A DNA stretch of 58,175 bases from Rhodobacter ferrooxidans (GCF_000176015.1 NZ_ACYY01000021.1:1-58175); one strand, 5' to 3'; positions 43,446-56,283 are shown, counted from the stretch's first letter. Notes: generated by a model from the letters alone, not told the origin. Translations and numbers: made by a program.

Positions 43446-46169
43446 TTGACCGATCACCCCGAAGACACTGAAACCCCTAGCGAAATTCCCGAACGTCCGG
43501 TGTTCCACGGCCCGCAGGTCTCGATCTCGGCCGAGATGAAGACCGCCTATCTTGACTATGCGATGAGCGTGATCGTCTCTCGCGCCATCCCCGACCTGCG
43601 CGATGGCTTGAAACCGGTGCACCGCCGCGTGCTATTTGCCATGCACGAGACCGGCAACACCTCGGACAAACCCTATCGCAAATCGGCCCGCCCGGTGGGC
43701 GACACCATGGGGAAATACCACCCGCACGGCGACGCCTCGATCTATGACGCGCTGGTGCGGATGGCGCAGCCGTTCTCGATGAGCCTGAAGCTGCTGGACG
43801 GTCAGGGCAACTTCGGCTCGATGGACGGCGATGGCGCCGCCGCCATGCGTTATACCGAAGTGCGGATGGACAAGCCCGCCGCCTTCCTTCTGGCCGATAT
43901 CGATAAGGACACCGTTGATTTTCAGGACAATTACGACGGCAAGGACCGCGAGCCGACGGTGCTGCCGGCGCGATTCCCCAACATGCTTGTCAACGGTGCC
44001 GAAGGCATCGCGGTCGGCATGGCCACCCGGATTCCGCCGCACAACCTGGGCGAGGTGATCGACGGCACGCTGGCGCTGATCGCCAACCCCGACCTGTCGA
44101 CCGAAGCCTTGATGGAGATCATCCCGGCCCCCGATTTTCCCACCGGCGCCACCATCCTGGGCCGCTCCGGTGCGCGGAAAGCCTACCTGGAGGGCCGCGG
44201 CTCGATCATCGTGCGGGCGAAAACCCGGATCGAGGAGATCCGCAAGGACCGCTTTGCCATCATCATCGACGAGATCCCCTACCAGGTGAACAAGGCCCGG
44301 ATGATCGAGATCATCGCGGAACAGGTGCGCGAAAAGAAGATCGAGGGCATCGCCCATGTGCAGGACGAATCCGACCGGATCGGCGTGCGGGTGGTGATCG
44401 AACTCAAGCGCGACGCCACCGCCGATGTGGTGCTGAACCAGCTTTACCGCTTTACGCCGATGCAGATCAGCTTTGCCTGCAACATGCTGGCGCTGAACGG
44501 CGGGCGCCCCGAACAACTGGCGCTGCGCGATTTTCTGACGCATTTCATCACCTTCCGCGAGGAAGTGGTGGCCCGGCGCACCGCGTTCGAATTGCGCAAG
44601 GCCCGCGAGCGCAGCCATATCCTGTGCGGCCTTGCGGTGGCGGTGGCCAACGTCGATGAGGTGGTGGCGACCATCCGCTCCTCGGCCGACCCGGCAGAGG
44701 CGCGGGAGCGGCTGATGACCCGGCGCTGGCCCGCGGGCGAGATCATCCCGTTCATCAAGCTGATCGATGACCCGACCCACAAGGTCAACGAGGATGGCAC
44801 CTACAACCTGTCGGAAATTCAGGCCCGCGCCATCCTGGACCTGCGCTTGCAGCGCCTGACCGCGATGGGCGTCAAGGAGATCACCGACGAGTTGCTCGAC
44901 CTTGCCGGCAAGATCAGGGACTACCTTGAAATCCTTGGCTCGCGCGACCGGATCATGGCGATCATCTCCACCGAACTGGCGGAAATGCGCGCCCTGTTCG
45001 CCGTGCCGCGCCGCACCGAGATTGTCGACTGGTCGGGCGACATGGAAGACGAAGACCTGATCGAGCGCGAGGATATGGTGGTGACCATCACCTCGGGCGG
45101 CTACATCAAGCGCACGCCCTTGGCCGAGTTCCGCAGCCAGAACCGCGGCGGCAAGGGTCTGGCGTCGATGTCCACCAAGGAAGACGACGTGGTGACGACG
45201 CTGTTCGTGGCCAACACCCACACGCAGCTTTTGTTCTTCACCACCGATGGCATGGTTTACAAGCTGAAGACCTGGCGCTTGCCGCTGGCGGGGCGGCAGG
45301 CCAAGGGCAAGGCCATCGTCAACATCCTGCCGATCGCGCAGGGGGTTTCGATTGCAGCACTTATGCCGGTCGATGTGCCCGAGGAGGAATGGGAAAGCCT
45401 GCAGATCGTCTTTGCCACCTCGGATGGCGACGTGCGGCAGAACGATCTTTCGGATTTCACCAACGTCATGCGCAACGGCAAGATCGCGATGAAATTGCCC
45501 GAGGGCGTCAGCCTGGTGAACGCGGCGATTGCCGACGAGAATGACGATGTGATGCTGGTGACCTCCGGCGGCCGGGCGATCCGCTTCCCGACCACCGAGA
45601 TCCGGGTGTTCAAGTCGCGCGGCTCGACCGGCGTGCGCGGCATCCGGCTGGGCGCCGAGGACCGGGTGGTGTCGATGGCGATCATCCGGCATTTCGAGGC
45701 CGACCCGGCGGAACGCGAAGCCTATCTGAAACAGCGCCGCCTGATGGCAGGCGCGGTGGATGACGAGACCGAGGCCGATGAAGACGAGGTGGCGGTGGCC
45801 GCGGGCCAGCTTTCCACCGAACGCTATGCCGAAATGTCGGCGGCGGAAGACCTGATCCTGACCATCACCACAAGCGGCTCCGGCAAGCTGACCTCCAGCC
45901 ACGATTACCCGGTGCGCGGTCGCGGCGGCATGGGCGTGAAGGCGATGGATGGCGCGATGCGCGGCGGGCCGCTGGTGGCGTCCTTCCCGGTCGAGATGTC
46001 GGACCAGATCATGCTGGCCACCTCCACCGGCCAGTCGATCCGGGTGCCGGTGGCGCAGATCAGCTTCCGCTCGCGCTCGGCGGGCGGGGTCAAGGTGTTC
46101 AACACCGGCGGCGACGAGCAGGTGGTCTCGGTGGCGCGGGTGGCCGAACAGGGCGACGACGAGGCGTGA
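43446..46169 (+). CDS. gyrA: DNA gyrase subunit A
   Basis: The 907-residue type II topoisomerase subunit has the N-terminal [19 protein letters not shown], the catalytic Tyr in [11 protein letters not shown], and a C-terminal beta-pinwheel with the GyrA box QNRGGKG. The resistance-determining loop reads [11 protein letters not shown]: Ala occupies the E. coli Ser83 position and Asp87 is kept. The best start is a TTG at 43446; the next in-frame ATG would remove the conserved N-terminal 30 residues. No good Shine-Dalgarno is seen. Confidence 0.95.
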   Translation: MTDHPEDTETPSEIPERPVFHGPQVSISAEMKTAYLDYAMSVIVSRAIPDLRDGLKPVHRRVLFAMHETGNTSDKPYRKSARPVGDTMGKYHPHGDASIYDALVRMAQPFSMSLKLLDGQGNFGSMDGDGAAAMRYTEVRMDKPAAFLLADIDKDTVDFQDNYDGKDREPTVLPARFPNMLVNGAEGIAVGMATRIPPHNLGEVIDGTLALIANPDLSTEALMEIIPAPDFPTGATILGRSGARKAYLEGRGSIIVRAKTRIEEIRKDRFAIIIDEIPYQVNKARMIEIIAEQVREKKIEGIAHVQDESDRIGVRVVIELKRDATADVVLNQLYRFTPMQISFACNMLALNGGRPEQLALRDFLTHFITFREEVVARRTAFELRKARERSHILCGLAVAVANVDEVVATIRSSADPAEARERLMTRRWPAGEIIPFIKLIDDPTHKVNEDGTYNLSEIQARAILDLRLQRLTAMGVKEITDELLDLAGKIRDYLEILGSRDRIMAIISTELAEMRALFAVPRRTEIVDWSGDMEDEDLIEREDMVVTITSGGYIKRTPLAEFRSQNRGGKGLASMSTKEDDVVTTLFVANTHTQLLFFTTDGMVYKLKTWRLPLAGRQAKGKAIVNILPIAQGVSIAALMPVDVPEEEWESLQIVFATSDGDVRQNDLSDFTNVMRNGKIAMKLPEGVSLVNAAIADENDDVMLVTSGGRAIRFPTTEIRVFKSRGSTGVRGIRLGAEDRVVSMAIIRHFEADPAEREAYLKQRRLMAGAVDDETEADEDEVAVAAGQLSTERYAEMSAAEDLILTITTSGSGKLTSSHDYPVRGRGGMGVKAMDGAMRGGPLVASFPVEMSDQIMLATSTGQSIRVPVAQISFRSRSAGGVKVFNTGGDEQVVSVARVAEQGDDEA

Positions 46170-46480
46170 TTGCGGGGCTTGCGGCGCGGCTGGAAGGTCT
46201 GGCCGCCGCAGGGCAGACCATCACTTACGGCGCCCTGGCGCGTGAACTGGCCGTGCCCGGGCCGGGCGCAATTGCCCGGCTGACCACGGCGCTGGAGGCG
46301 CTGATGGCCGAAGATGCGGCGCAGGGGCGGCCGTTCCGCGCGGCGGTTTGCTGCGGCAGGCTTGGCGGCGGGTTGCCCGCGCCGGGGTTCTTTGACGCGG
46401 CCCGCAGGTTGGGGCGCGACCCCGCGCCTGACCTTGCCGGGTTCGTGGCGGCCGAGCGCGCGGCCTTGCGCAACCGGTGA
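46166..46480 (+). CDS. Hypothetical protein coupled to gyrA, winged-helix-like
   Basis: A GTG at 46166 overlaps the gyrA stop (GTGA) and opens a 104-residue basic protein. The segment QTITYGALARELAVPGPGAI resembles the DNA-binding half of alkyltransferase (MGMT/ATL) proteins, but the reactive PCHR motif is absent and the rest, including a CCGRLGGG segment, is unfamiliar. Nucleic-acid binding is a guess. Coding is supported by tight coupling and an uninterrupted frame. Confidence 0.6.
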   Translation: MIAGLAARLEGLAAAGQTITYGALARELAVPGPGAIARLTTALEALMAEDAAQGRPFRAAVCCGRLGGGLPAPGFFDAARRLGRDPAPDLAGFVAAERAALRNR

Positions 46481-46549
46481 GGGCTGCTTGGTGCTGCCAA
46501 GGCAAGGCGAAGCAACCATCGCACTGATATGAAAAGAGAAATGCTGAAA

Positions 46550-46637
46550 TGCAGCCTTGTGGCATGGCTGCATCGGCGCAACTTTTTACCGGATCGGCAA
46601 TCCCGGGCACCGACAAATCATGCTAAAGTTGCGCAAC
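46550..46637. other. Leader region of the beta-barrel gene with short inverted repeats
   Basis: TGCAGCC/GGCTGCA (46550-46572) forms a 7-bp hairpin with a 9-nt loop, and GTTGCGCAAC (46628-46637) is a perfect 10-bp palindrome 23 bp before the start of the next gene. They may be 5'-UTR structures or operators. No clear promoter is assigned. Confidence 0.35.
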
Positions 46638-46660
46638 GAAAAAATATGAGGATCAGAGCG

Positions 46661-47344
46661 ATGAAAACTCTTCTGGCAACTGTTGCAGCACTGGGCGTCT
46701 TTGCACAATCCGCCATGGCCTTCGAATTTACCGGCGGCGACGTGGCGCTGCGCTGGGGTCACAACAAAGACTTCAACCAGACGCAGGTCAGCGGCAACCT
46801 GGCCTTCGGTCTTTCCGGTGCGATTGGCATGCAGGTCGGCCTGAAATTTGCCGACTACACCGACGATACCGTGGCACGTTCGGGCGAAGTGCAACTGACG
46901 TATGATCTGGGTGCCACCGATCTGGCGGCCTTTGTCGGCAGCGAGACGTTCGGCGGCAATGATGACTACACCTATTTCGGCGTCGCAACCGCCTTCACAA
47001 GCGGCCCGGTCGCGATCAAGGCGGCGATCAGCAGCTACGAAGACAGCCACTCCGCCTGGCATTCTACTGATCTGTTCATTGATGGCGAATATTCGTTCGG
47101 CCAGCGGTCAGCCCTGTTGGGGGGCGCGCACACCTCGCACAGTTCGTCGGGCTGGACCGACAAATACTTCTACATGGGCGTGAGCTATGAAGTGATGCCA
47201 AATGTTGACCTTTCGGTGACCTATGGCAACCACAAATGGAATACCGACAACGTGAACGTCGCAACGCTGGGCGTGACCTACGACTTTGGCCAAGGCGCGA
47301 CCTTCGGGCAGCACAGCTTTACCGACCTCTATCCCAGCGACTGA
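46661..47344 (+). CDS. Secreted protein, predicted outer-membrane beta-barrel
   Basis: The 227-residue precursor has a signal peptide (KTLLATVAALGVFAQSAMA, cleavage after AMA). The mature part shows alternating polar/hydrophobic strands with aromatic ends (VALRWGHNK, YTYFGVATAF, KYFYMGVSYE, ATLGVTYDFG), as in small porin-like barrels. The C-terminus LYPSD lacks the usual terminal Phe. I do not recognise a specific family. The ATG at 46661 has GAGGA at 8-nt spacing; a canonical terminator follows. Confidence 0.75.
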   Translation: MKTLLATVAALGVFAQSAMAFEFTGGDVALRWGHNKDFNQTQVSGNLAFGLSGAIGMQVGLKFADYTDDTVARSGEVQLTYDLGATDLAAFVGSETFGGNDDYTYFGVATAFTSGPVAIKAAISSYEDSHSAWHSTDLFIDGEYSFGQRSALLGGAHTSHSSSGWTDKYFYMGVSYEVMPNVDLSVTYGNHKWNTDNVNVATLGVTYDFGQGATFGQHSFTDLYPSD

Positions 47345-47366
47345 GACGGGTTCGGATCGGATCAGG

Positions 47367-47392
47367 GGGGCAAGGTTTCCTTGCCCCTTTTT
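47367..47392 (+). terminator. Intrinsic terminator after the beta-barrel gene
   Basis: GGGGCAAGG (47367-47375) and CCTTGCCCC (47379-47387) form a perfect 9-bp stem with a TTT loop, followed by TTTTT (47388-47392). Confidence 0.9.
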
Positions 47393-47444
47393 GCTGTGCA
47401 AGCCACCGCTTTCCTTCCCGCCGCAAACGCCCTAAATGGCGGGC

Positions 47445-48776
47445 ATGACGCAAGCAGTTCACATCATCGGCGGCGGTTTGGCGGGGTCGGAAGCGGCTTG
47501 GCAGGTGGCGCAAGCCGGGGTGCCGGTGGTGATCCACGAGATGCGCCCAAAGGTTGCCACCTTCGCGCATCGCGGCGGCAATTTTGCCGAAATGGTCTGT
47601 TCCAACTCGTTCCGCTCGGACGATGACGAGCGCAATGCCGTCGGCCTTCTGCATTGGGAAATGCGGGCGGCGGGCGGGTTGATCATGGAGATGGCCGCCG
47701 CACACCGGCTGCCTGCGGGTGGTGCGCTGGCGGTGGACCGCGAGGCGTTTTCGGCGGCGGTGACGGCGCGGCTTCTGGCGCATCCGTTGATTTCGACGTG
47801 TTGTGAAGAGGTTACCGAGCTTCCTTCAAGTGGATCATGGATCATCGCCACCGGCCCGCTGACCTCGGGCGCGCTGGCGGAAAGCATCCGCGCCGCGACC
47901 GGGGCCGAGGCTTTGGCGTTCTTTGATGCCATCGCACCGATTGTTTATGCCGATACGGTCGATATGTCGGTGGCCTGGATGCAATCGCGCTACGACAAGG
48001 GCGAGACGGCGGAGGAGCAGACCGCCTACATGAACTGCCCGATGGACCGTGCGCAATACGAGGCCTTCATCGACGCGCTGCTGGCCGCCGAAAAGACCGA
48101 GTTTCACGAAGGCGAAACGGCCAGCTACTTCGACGGCTGCCTGCCCATCGAAGTGATGGCCGAACGCGGCCGCGAGACTCTGCGCTTTGGCCCGATGAAG
48201 CCGGTGGGCCTGACCAACGCCCATGCACCGGGGGTCAAGCCTTATGCCGTGGTGCAACTGCGCCGCGACAACAAGCTGGGCACGCTTTACAACATCGTCG
48301 GCTTCCAGACCAAGATGAAGTATGGCGCACAAACCACTGTTTTCAAGATGATTCCCGGCTTGCAGGATGCCCGTTTTGCCCGACTTGGCGGCATCCACCG
48401 CAACACCTTCCTGAATTCCCCGACGCTGCTGGACAACCGGATGCGGCTGAAATCGCGGCCCAACCTGCGGTTTGCGGGCCAGATCACCGGGGTCGAGGGC
48501 TATGTGGAATCCGCAGCCATGGGCCTCTTGGCCGGGCGGATGGCGGCGGCGGAACTGCTGGGCCGCGATCTGCCGCCACCGCCCCCCGAAACCGCCATGG
48601 GGGCGCTGATCCACCACATCACCGGCGGTGCCGAGGCCAAGACCTTCCAGCCGATGAACGTGAATTTCGGGCTGTTTCCGCCCAATGACGCCAAGGGCGG
48701 GCGGCGTGGCCGCAAGGACCGCTACAAGGCCTATACCGACCGCGCCAAGGAGGCGTTTCTCGGGTGGCTCGGGTAA
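47445..48776 (+). CDS. trmFO: Methylenetetrahydrofolate-tRNA-(uracil-5-)-methyltransferase
   Basis: The 443-residue flavoprotein makes m5U54 in the tRNA T-loop using methylene-THF and FAD. The FAD motif [26 protein letters not shown] and the C-terminal GLLAGRMAA segment are typical. ATG 47445 gives the conserved MTQxVHIIG start; an in-frame ATG at 47436 adds three residues. It overlaps gluQ by 13 nt, forming a tRNA-modification pair. Confidence 0.95.
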   Translation: MTQAVHIIGGGLAGSEAAWQVAQAGVPVVIHEMRPKVATFAHRGGNFAEMVCSNSFRSDDDERNAVGLLHWEMRAAGGLIMEMAAAHRLPAGGALAVDREAFSAAVTARLLAHPLISTCCEEVTELPSSGSWIIATGPLTSGALAESIRAATGAEALAFFDAIAPIVYADTVDMSVAWMQSRYDKGETAEEQTAYMNCPMDRAQYEAFIDALLAAEKTEFHEGETASYFDGCLPIEVMAERGRETLRFGPMKPVGLTNAHAPGVKPYAVVQLRRDNKLGTLYNIVGFQTKMKYGAQTTVFKMIPGLQDARFARLGGIHRNTFLNSPTLLDNRMRLKSRPNLRFAGQITGVEGYVESAAMGLLAGRMAAAELLGRDLPPPPPETAMGALIHHITGGAEAKTFQPMNVNFGLFPPNDAKGGRRGRKDRYKAYTDRAKEAFLGWLG

Positions 48777-49624
48777 CGCGCTTTGCCCCCTCGCCCACCG
48801 GGCCGCTGCATCTGGGCCATGCCTATGCAGCGCTGGTGGCGGCGGCGCGCGGTGATCGCTTCCTGTTGCGGATCGAGGATATCGACAGCGCCCGCTGCAA
48901 ACCGGCGTGGGAGGCGGCGATTTACGACGATCTGCGCTGGCTGGGGCTGGTCTGGGAAACCCCGGTGATGCGGCAAAGCAGCCGCGCGCCCGCCTATGCC
49001 GCGGCGCTGGACCGGCTGGCGGCGCTGGGGCTGACCTATGCCTGCGCTTGCAGCCGGGGCGACATTCGGGCAGCGCTTTCGGCACCGCAGGAAGGGGTGA
49101 TCGGGCCGGATGGGCCGGTCTATCCCGGCACTTGCCGCGGGCGGCAGGGGGAAGGTGCCGTTCGGCTGGACATGGGCAAGGCGATGGCGCTGCTGGGAGA
49201 GGTTGGCTTCACGGAAACCGGCACCAAGGCCGGGCAGCACCATTTCGACGCCACTTTCATGGCCCGCGAGGTTGGCGATATCGTGCTGGCGCGGCGGGAT
49301 ATCGACACGTCCTATCATCTGGCGGTGGTGGTGGATGATGCGGCCCAAGGCATCACCGAGGTGACGCGCGGCGAAGACCTGTTCTCCGCCACGCCGATTC
49401 ATCTGGTTTTGCAAGGGCTTCTGGGCCTGCCCTCGCCCGCGTATCACCACCACCGGCTGATCCGCGACGATCAGGGCAAGCGGCTGGCCAAGCGCGACGA
49501 TGCCCGGGCTTTGGCTAAGTATCGTGCCGAGGGGGCCACGCCCGCCGACATCCGCCGAATGGTCGGGTTTCAGGCGATGGGGTCGGAAATCACCACCTCG
49601 TCGCCGTCCCGCAGCGCCGTATAG
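48764..49624 (+). CDS. gluQ: Glutamyl-Q tRNA(Asp) synthetase
   Basis: The 286-residue truncated GluRS paralogue charges queuosine 34 of tRNA(Asp) with glutamate. It has [16 protein letters not shown] (HIGH-like), the cysteines CACS and the KRLAKRDDA (KMSKS-like) motif, and lacks the anticodon-binding domain. It starts with GTG behind AAGGAGG inside the trmFO end. Its last 55 bp overlap the convergent hisI end. Confidence 0.94.
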   Translation: MARVTRFAPSPTGPLHLGHAYAALVAAARGDRFLLRIEDIDSARCKPAWEAAIYDDLRWLGLVWETPVMRQSSRAPAYAAALDRLAALGLTYACACSRGDIRAALSAPQEGVIGPDGPVYPGTCRGRQGEGAVRLDMGKAMALLGEVGFTETGTKAGQHHFDATFMAREVGDIVLARRDIDTSYHLAVVVDDAAQGITEVTRGEDLFSATPIHLVLQGLLGLPSPAYHHHRLIRDDQGKRLAKRDDARALAKYRAEGATPADIRRMVGFQAMGSEITTSSPSRSAV

Positions 49625-49929
49625 AAACACGACCGGCGGTTGGTGTGGCAGGCGGGGCCCTGCTGTTCCACCAGCGCCAGCAGGCAATCGCGGTCGCAAT
49701 CCAGCCGCAGCTCGACCAGCCTTTGCACATGCCCCGAGGTTTCGCCCTTGACCCAGAACGCCTGCCGCGAGCGCGACCAATAGGTGACCCGCCCGGTTTG
49801 CAGCGTCTGCGCCACCGCCTCGGCGTTCATCCAGGCCAGCATCAGCACCTCGCCCGAGGCATGGTCCTGCGCGATCACCGGCAAAAGACCATTGGCGTCA
49901 TAGGTCAGGCTTTTGGGGTCGAAGGCCAT
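49570..49929 (-). CDS. hisI: Phosphoribosyl-AMP cyclohydrolase
   Basis: The 119-residue enzyme catalyses the third step of histidine synthesis. It has the zinc-ligand pattern DCDRDCLL and [13 protein letters not shown], and RVTYWSRSRQAFWVKGETSGH. It is the stand-alone form without the HisE pyrophosphohydrolase domain. No other his genes are adjacent. The coding end overlaps gluQ tail to tail. Confidence 0.96.
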   Translation of the reverse strand: MAFDPKSLTYDANGLLPVIAQDHASGEVLMLAWMNAEAVAQTLQTGRVTYWSRSRQAFWVKGETSGHVQRLVELRLDCDRDCLLALVEQQGPACHTNRRSCFYTALRDGDEVVISDPIA

Positions 49930-50021
49930 GGGTCGGTCCTTTGCAAAGGCGGGCTTGGCGGTCTATCTAAGGCAGGGCGGCAGGCGAGGGAAGCCATGAG
50001 CGACAGCGACCCGGGGAAGGT

Positions 50022-50450
50022 ATGAGCGACAGCGATCTGATCAGGCTTTACTCGGGGCGAATCCTGCAACTCGCCGCCGATATCCCGCATCTGGGGCGGC
50101 TTGCGGCGCCCACCGGCACGGCGCAGCGCCGCTCGCCGCTGTGTGGGTCAACCGTAACGGTGGATGTGGTGATGCAGGGTGGCCGGGTGACCGAGTTCGC
50201 CCAGGACGTGAAGGCCTGCGCCTTGGGTCAGGCCGCGGCTTCGGTGCTGGGGTCGGCGGCTTTGGGGCGTTCGTTGGCCGAAGTGGAGGCCGCACGCGAT
50301 GCGCTGCGGGCGATGCTGACCGATTCGGGGCCGGTGCCTTTGCCGCCCTTCGACGGCTTCGAGGTGCTTCTGCCCGCGCGGGAATACCGCAACCGCCACG
50401 CCTCGATCCTGCTGGCAATCGAAGCTTTGGCCGAAGCGATGGCGGCATAA
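50022..50450 (+). CDS. IscU/NifU-like iron-sulfur scaffold family protein
   Basis: The 142-residue protein follows the NifU N-terminal fold: LYSGRILQLAADIPHLGRL, PLCGSTVTVDV (Cys41) and DVKACALGQAAASVL (Cys66). The third scaffold Cys, expected in an HCS-like segment, is Ala127 in NRHASILL. It may therefore not assemble clusters in the usual way. No isc/suf genes adjoin. A 14-bp copy of its start (ATGAGCGACAGCGA) lies at 49996. Confidence 0.85.
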   Translation: MSDSDLIRLYSGRILQLAADIPHLGRLAAPTGTAQRRSPLCGSTVTVDVVMQGGRVTEFAQDVKACALGQAAASVLGSAALGRSLAEVEAARDALRAMLTDSGPVPLPPFDGFEVLLPAREYRNRHASILLAIEALAEAMAA

Positions 50451-50483
50451 AAAAGCCGCCGCACTTCGGGTGAAGGCGGCGGC
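50449..50483 (-). terminator. Intrinsic terminator of the 40-residue membrane-protein gene
   Basis: GCCGCCGC (50455-50462) pairs with GCGGCGGC (50476-50483), extended by CTTC/GAAG inside the loop. On the minus strand the stem is followed by TTTTTT (50449-50454). It is a textbook minus-strand terminator and begins within the stop codon of the convergent IscU-like gene. Confidence 0.88.
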
Positions 50484-50600
50484 AAGTGGCGTATCTGCTC
50501 GGACAGGGGGGCAGGACAGCCCCGGCGTCAGAGAGGCAAAACGCTTGGCATCACTTGGGGACAGATGCAGCGTCCGAAAACAGACCGCAGGCAGTAGGCG

Positions 50601-50723
50601 TCAGACAAGCGCGGGCAGGTAAAGCCCGACAATCAAAAGGGAAAACAGCGAAGCCACGCCGATGGCGTCTTCGATCAGGGTGCCTTGGGAACGGGCGAGG
50701 ATGGCTTTGATCTGGGTCAGCAT
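50601..50723 (-). CDS. Small single-span membrane protein, candidate SOS-induced micropeptide
   Basis: The 40-residue frame starts MLTQIKAILARSQGTLIED and ends in a hydrophobic segment AIGVASLFSLLIVGLYLP, one membrane helix with a basic cytoplasmic N-terminus. The Shine-Dalgarno AGGAGGTGA (50727-50735) is a perfect 9-base match to the 16S tail, 3 nt from the ATG. A GTTC-N7-GTTC box and a -35/-10 pair lie upstream and a strong terminator downstream, so it is an independent unit. A 117-nt 3'UTR separates stop and terminator. Function unknown. Confidence 0.75.
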   Translation of the reverse strand: MLTQIKAILARSQGTLIEDAIGVASLFSLLIVGLYLPALV

Positions 50724-50748
50724 GGGTCACCTCCTGTTTTGTTGCCCA

Positions 50749-50778
50749 ATTGTTCTCACGTTCTTAACCATGTGTAAA
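50749..50778 (-). promoter_or_regulatory. Candidate promoter of the small membrane-protein gene
   Basis: On the minus strand TTTACA (50773-50778, 5 of 6 to the -35 consensus) is separated by 18 bp from AACAAT (50749-50754, 4 of 6 to the -10). Transcription would start near 50742, leaving a short leader before the Shine-Dalgarno. A GTTCTT/AAGAAC inverted repeat spans this promoter. Confidence 0.55.
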
Positions 50779-50793
50779 GAACTTTTTAGGAAC
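50779..50793 (-). promoter_or_regulatory. Candidate LexA (SOS) box, GTTC-N7-GTTC
   Basis: The minus strand reads GTTCCTAAAAAGTTC, an exact match to the direct-repeat LexA operator established for Rhodobacter and Caulobacter. It abuts the -35 of the promoter above. A third GTTC (50800-50803) follows at N6 spacing, and GAAC copies lie on the downstream side. Confidence 0.6.
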
Positions 50794-50867
50794 ATTTGGG
50801 AACAAAAGGCGATTATGGAGGAGAGTCAGCAGGTTGGGCATCTAGACCAGGCTAAAACCAAGGCGAA

Positions 50868-55099
<4,232 letters not shown>

Positions 55100-55129
55100 T
55101 TAGGAGACCGTCCCGGCGAGGTAAAGCAC

Positions 55130-55843
55130 TCAGGCGCCGATGGCGAAACGGCGTTCCATGTCGGCGGGGGCAGGATCGCGCAGCACGTAGCCGCGGCCCC
55201 AGACGGTTTCGATATAGCTTTGGCCGCCCGTGGCCTCGGCCAGTTTCTTGCGCAGCTTGCAGATGAACACGTCGATGATCTTCAGTTCCGGCTCGTCCAT
55301 GCCGCCGTAAAGATGGTTGAGGAACATTTCCTTGGTCAGCGTCGTGCCCTTGCGCAGGCTGAGCAGTTCCAGCATCTGGTATTCCTTGCCGGTCAGATGC
55401 ACGGTCTTGCCATCGACATCGACGGTCTTGGCGTCGAGGTTCACCGCGACCTTGCCGGTGCGGATCACCGATTGCGCATGGCCCTTGGAGCGGCGGATGA
55501 TGGCATGGATGCGCGCCACCAGTTCCTCGCGGTGGAACGGTTTGGTCATGTAATCATCGGCGCCAAAGCCGAAGCCCTTGATCTTGTTCTCGGTATCATC
55601 GGCCCCGGTCAGGATCAGGATCGGGGTTTCCACCCGCGCCAGCCGCAACTGCCGCAAAACCTCGTGCCCGCTCATGTCCGGCAGGTTCAGGTCCAGCAGG
55701 ATCAGATCATAGTCGTAGAGTTTGGCAAGATCGATGCCATCCTCGCCCAGATCGGTGCAATAGACGTTCAGGTTGGCATGGGTCAGCATCAGTTCGATGC
55801 TGCGCGAGGTTGTGGGGTCGTCCTCAACCAGCAGAATACGCAT
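55130..55843 (-). CDS. ctrA: Cell-cycle response regulator CtrA
   Basis: The 237-residue OmpR-type regulator has a receiver domain ([15 protein letters not shown], phospho-Asp in [13 protein letters not shown], Lys in YMTKPF) and a winged-helix DNA-binding domain ([31 protein letters not shown]). It is nearly the canonical CtrA. In Rhodobacterales it controls motility, gene transfer agent and other traits rather than being essential. The ATG at 55843 has GGAG 8 nt upstream. The upstream region carries TTAA sequences, and sciP lies next to it. Confidence 0.97.
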   Translation of the reverse strand: MRILLVEDDPTTSRSIELMLTHANLNVYCTDLGEDGIDLAKLYDYDLILLDLNLPDMSGHEVLRQLRLARVETPILILTGADDTENKIKGFGFGADDYMTKPFHREELVARIHAIIRRSKGHAQSVIRTGKVAVNLDAKTVDVDGKTVHLTGKEYQMLELLSLRKGTTLTKEMFLNHLYGGMDEPELKIIDVFICKLRKKLAEATGGQSYIETVWGRGYVLRDPAPADMERRFAIGA

Positions 55844-55896
55844 CTTGTTAACTCCGCATCAGTCCCTTGTTCATTAACTACACTGCAGATCAATGG

Positions 55897-55911
55897 TTAA
55901 TCGCTGGTTAC
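55897..55911 (+). promoter_or_regulatory. CtrA-box-like sequence upstream of ctrA
   Basis: TTAATCGCTGGTTAC is TTAA-N7-TTAC, one mismatch from the CtrA consensus TTAA-N7-TTAA, 54 bp before the ctrA start. Two further TTAA elements lie between it and the gene. Autoregulation is inferred. Confidence 0.45.
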
Positions 55912-55938
55912 TGTCGCAGAGCCGAATGAAAAAACAAT

Positions 55939-56217
55939 CTAAAGTTGTCTGTATTTCTGAATGGCCGTGACCTTCAGGGCATTTTCGCCATGCGACTCGA
56001 TGGCAGAGCGCCAAAGCGAGAACTCCTCCTCGGACAGGGCATAGCGTTCCTGCGCTTCTTTCTGGGTGATCAGGCCATAAATCACCGCCTTGACCACGAT
56101 CGCCTTGCGGCTGGCCACCCAGCGGCGGGTGTCCGGGCTGGGCAGATCGGCGCGGGAAAGCACCGTGCCATCGGGCAGGGTGACCTGTCTTGGTCCGTCA
56201 ACTCGCTTGAGATACAT
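55939..56217 (-). CDS. sciP: DUF1153 protein SciP, CtrA inhibitor
   Basis: The 92-residue DUF1153 protein reads MYLKRVDGPRQVTLPDGTVL, then SPDTRRWVASRKAIVVKAV and EALYALSEEEF-like ERYALSEEEFSLW, ending in IQKYRQL. In Caulobacter SciP binds CtrA and DNA and blocks CtrA-activated transcription. Adjacency to ctrA on the same strand (95 bp apart) fits a linked control pair. The ATG at 56217 has GAGGGA at 6 nt. Confidence 0.93.
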   Translation of the reverse strand: MYLKRVDGPRQVTLPDGTVLSRADLPSPDTRRWVASRKAIVVKAVIYGLITQKEAQERYALSEEEFSLWRSAIESHGENALKVTAIQKYRQL

Positions 56218-56259
56218 CACACGTCCCTCATTCCTTGGCGCCACCTTGCCTGATCAGGC

Positions 56260-56274
56260 TTAAGCATCCGTGAA
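56260..56274. promoter_or_regulatory. CtrA-box-like sequence upstream of sciP
   Basis: TTAAGCATCCGTGAA is TTAA-N7-TGAA, one mismatch from the CtrA consensus, 43 bp before the sciP start. A perfect palindrome GCCTGATCAGGC (56248-56259) abuts it. Confidence 0.35.
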
Positions 56275-56283
56275 ACCCGGGGG

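Noticed and set aside
43632-45902. 756-codon minus-strand frame antisense to gyrA
   Set aside because: Shadow of gyrA with His/Asp/Gly-rich noise and no recognisable domain.
46529-46660. N-terminal extension of the beta-barrel protein from the ATG at 46529
   Set aside because: It would bury the signal peptide 44 residues inside the protein; the ATG at 46661 has its own Shine-Dalgarno.
50601-50723. Flp-type pilin for the 40-residue membrane protein
   Set aside because: The QGTLIED segment recalls the Flp prepilin cleavage region, but the Glu is one position off, the Tyr of the EY motif is missing and no tad/cpa genes are near. Kept only as an alternative.
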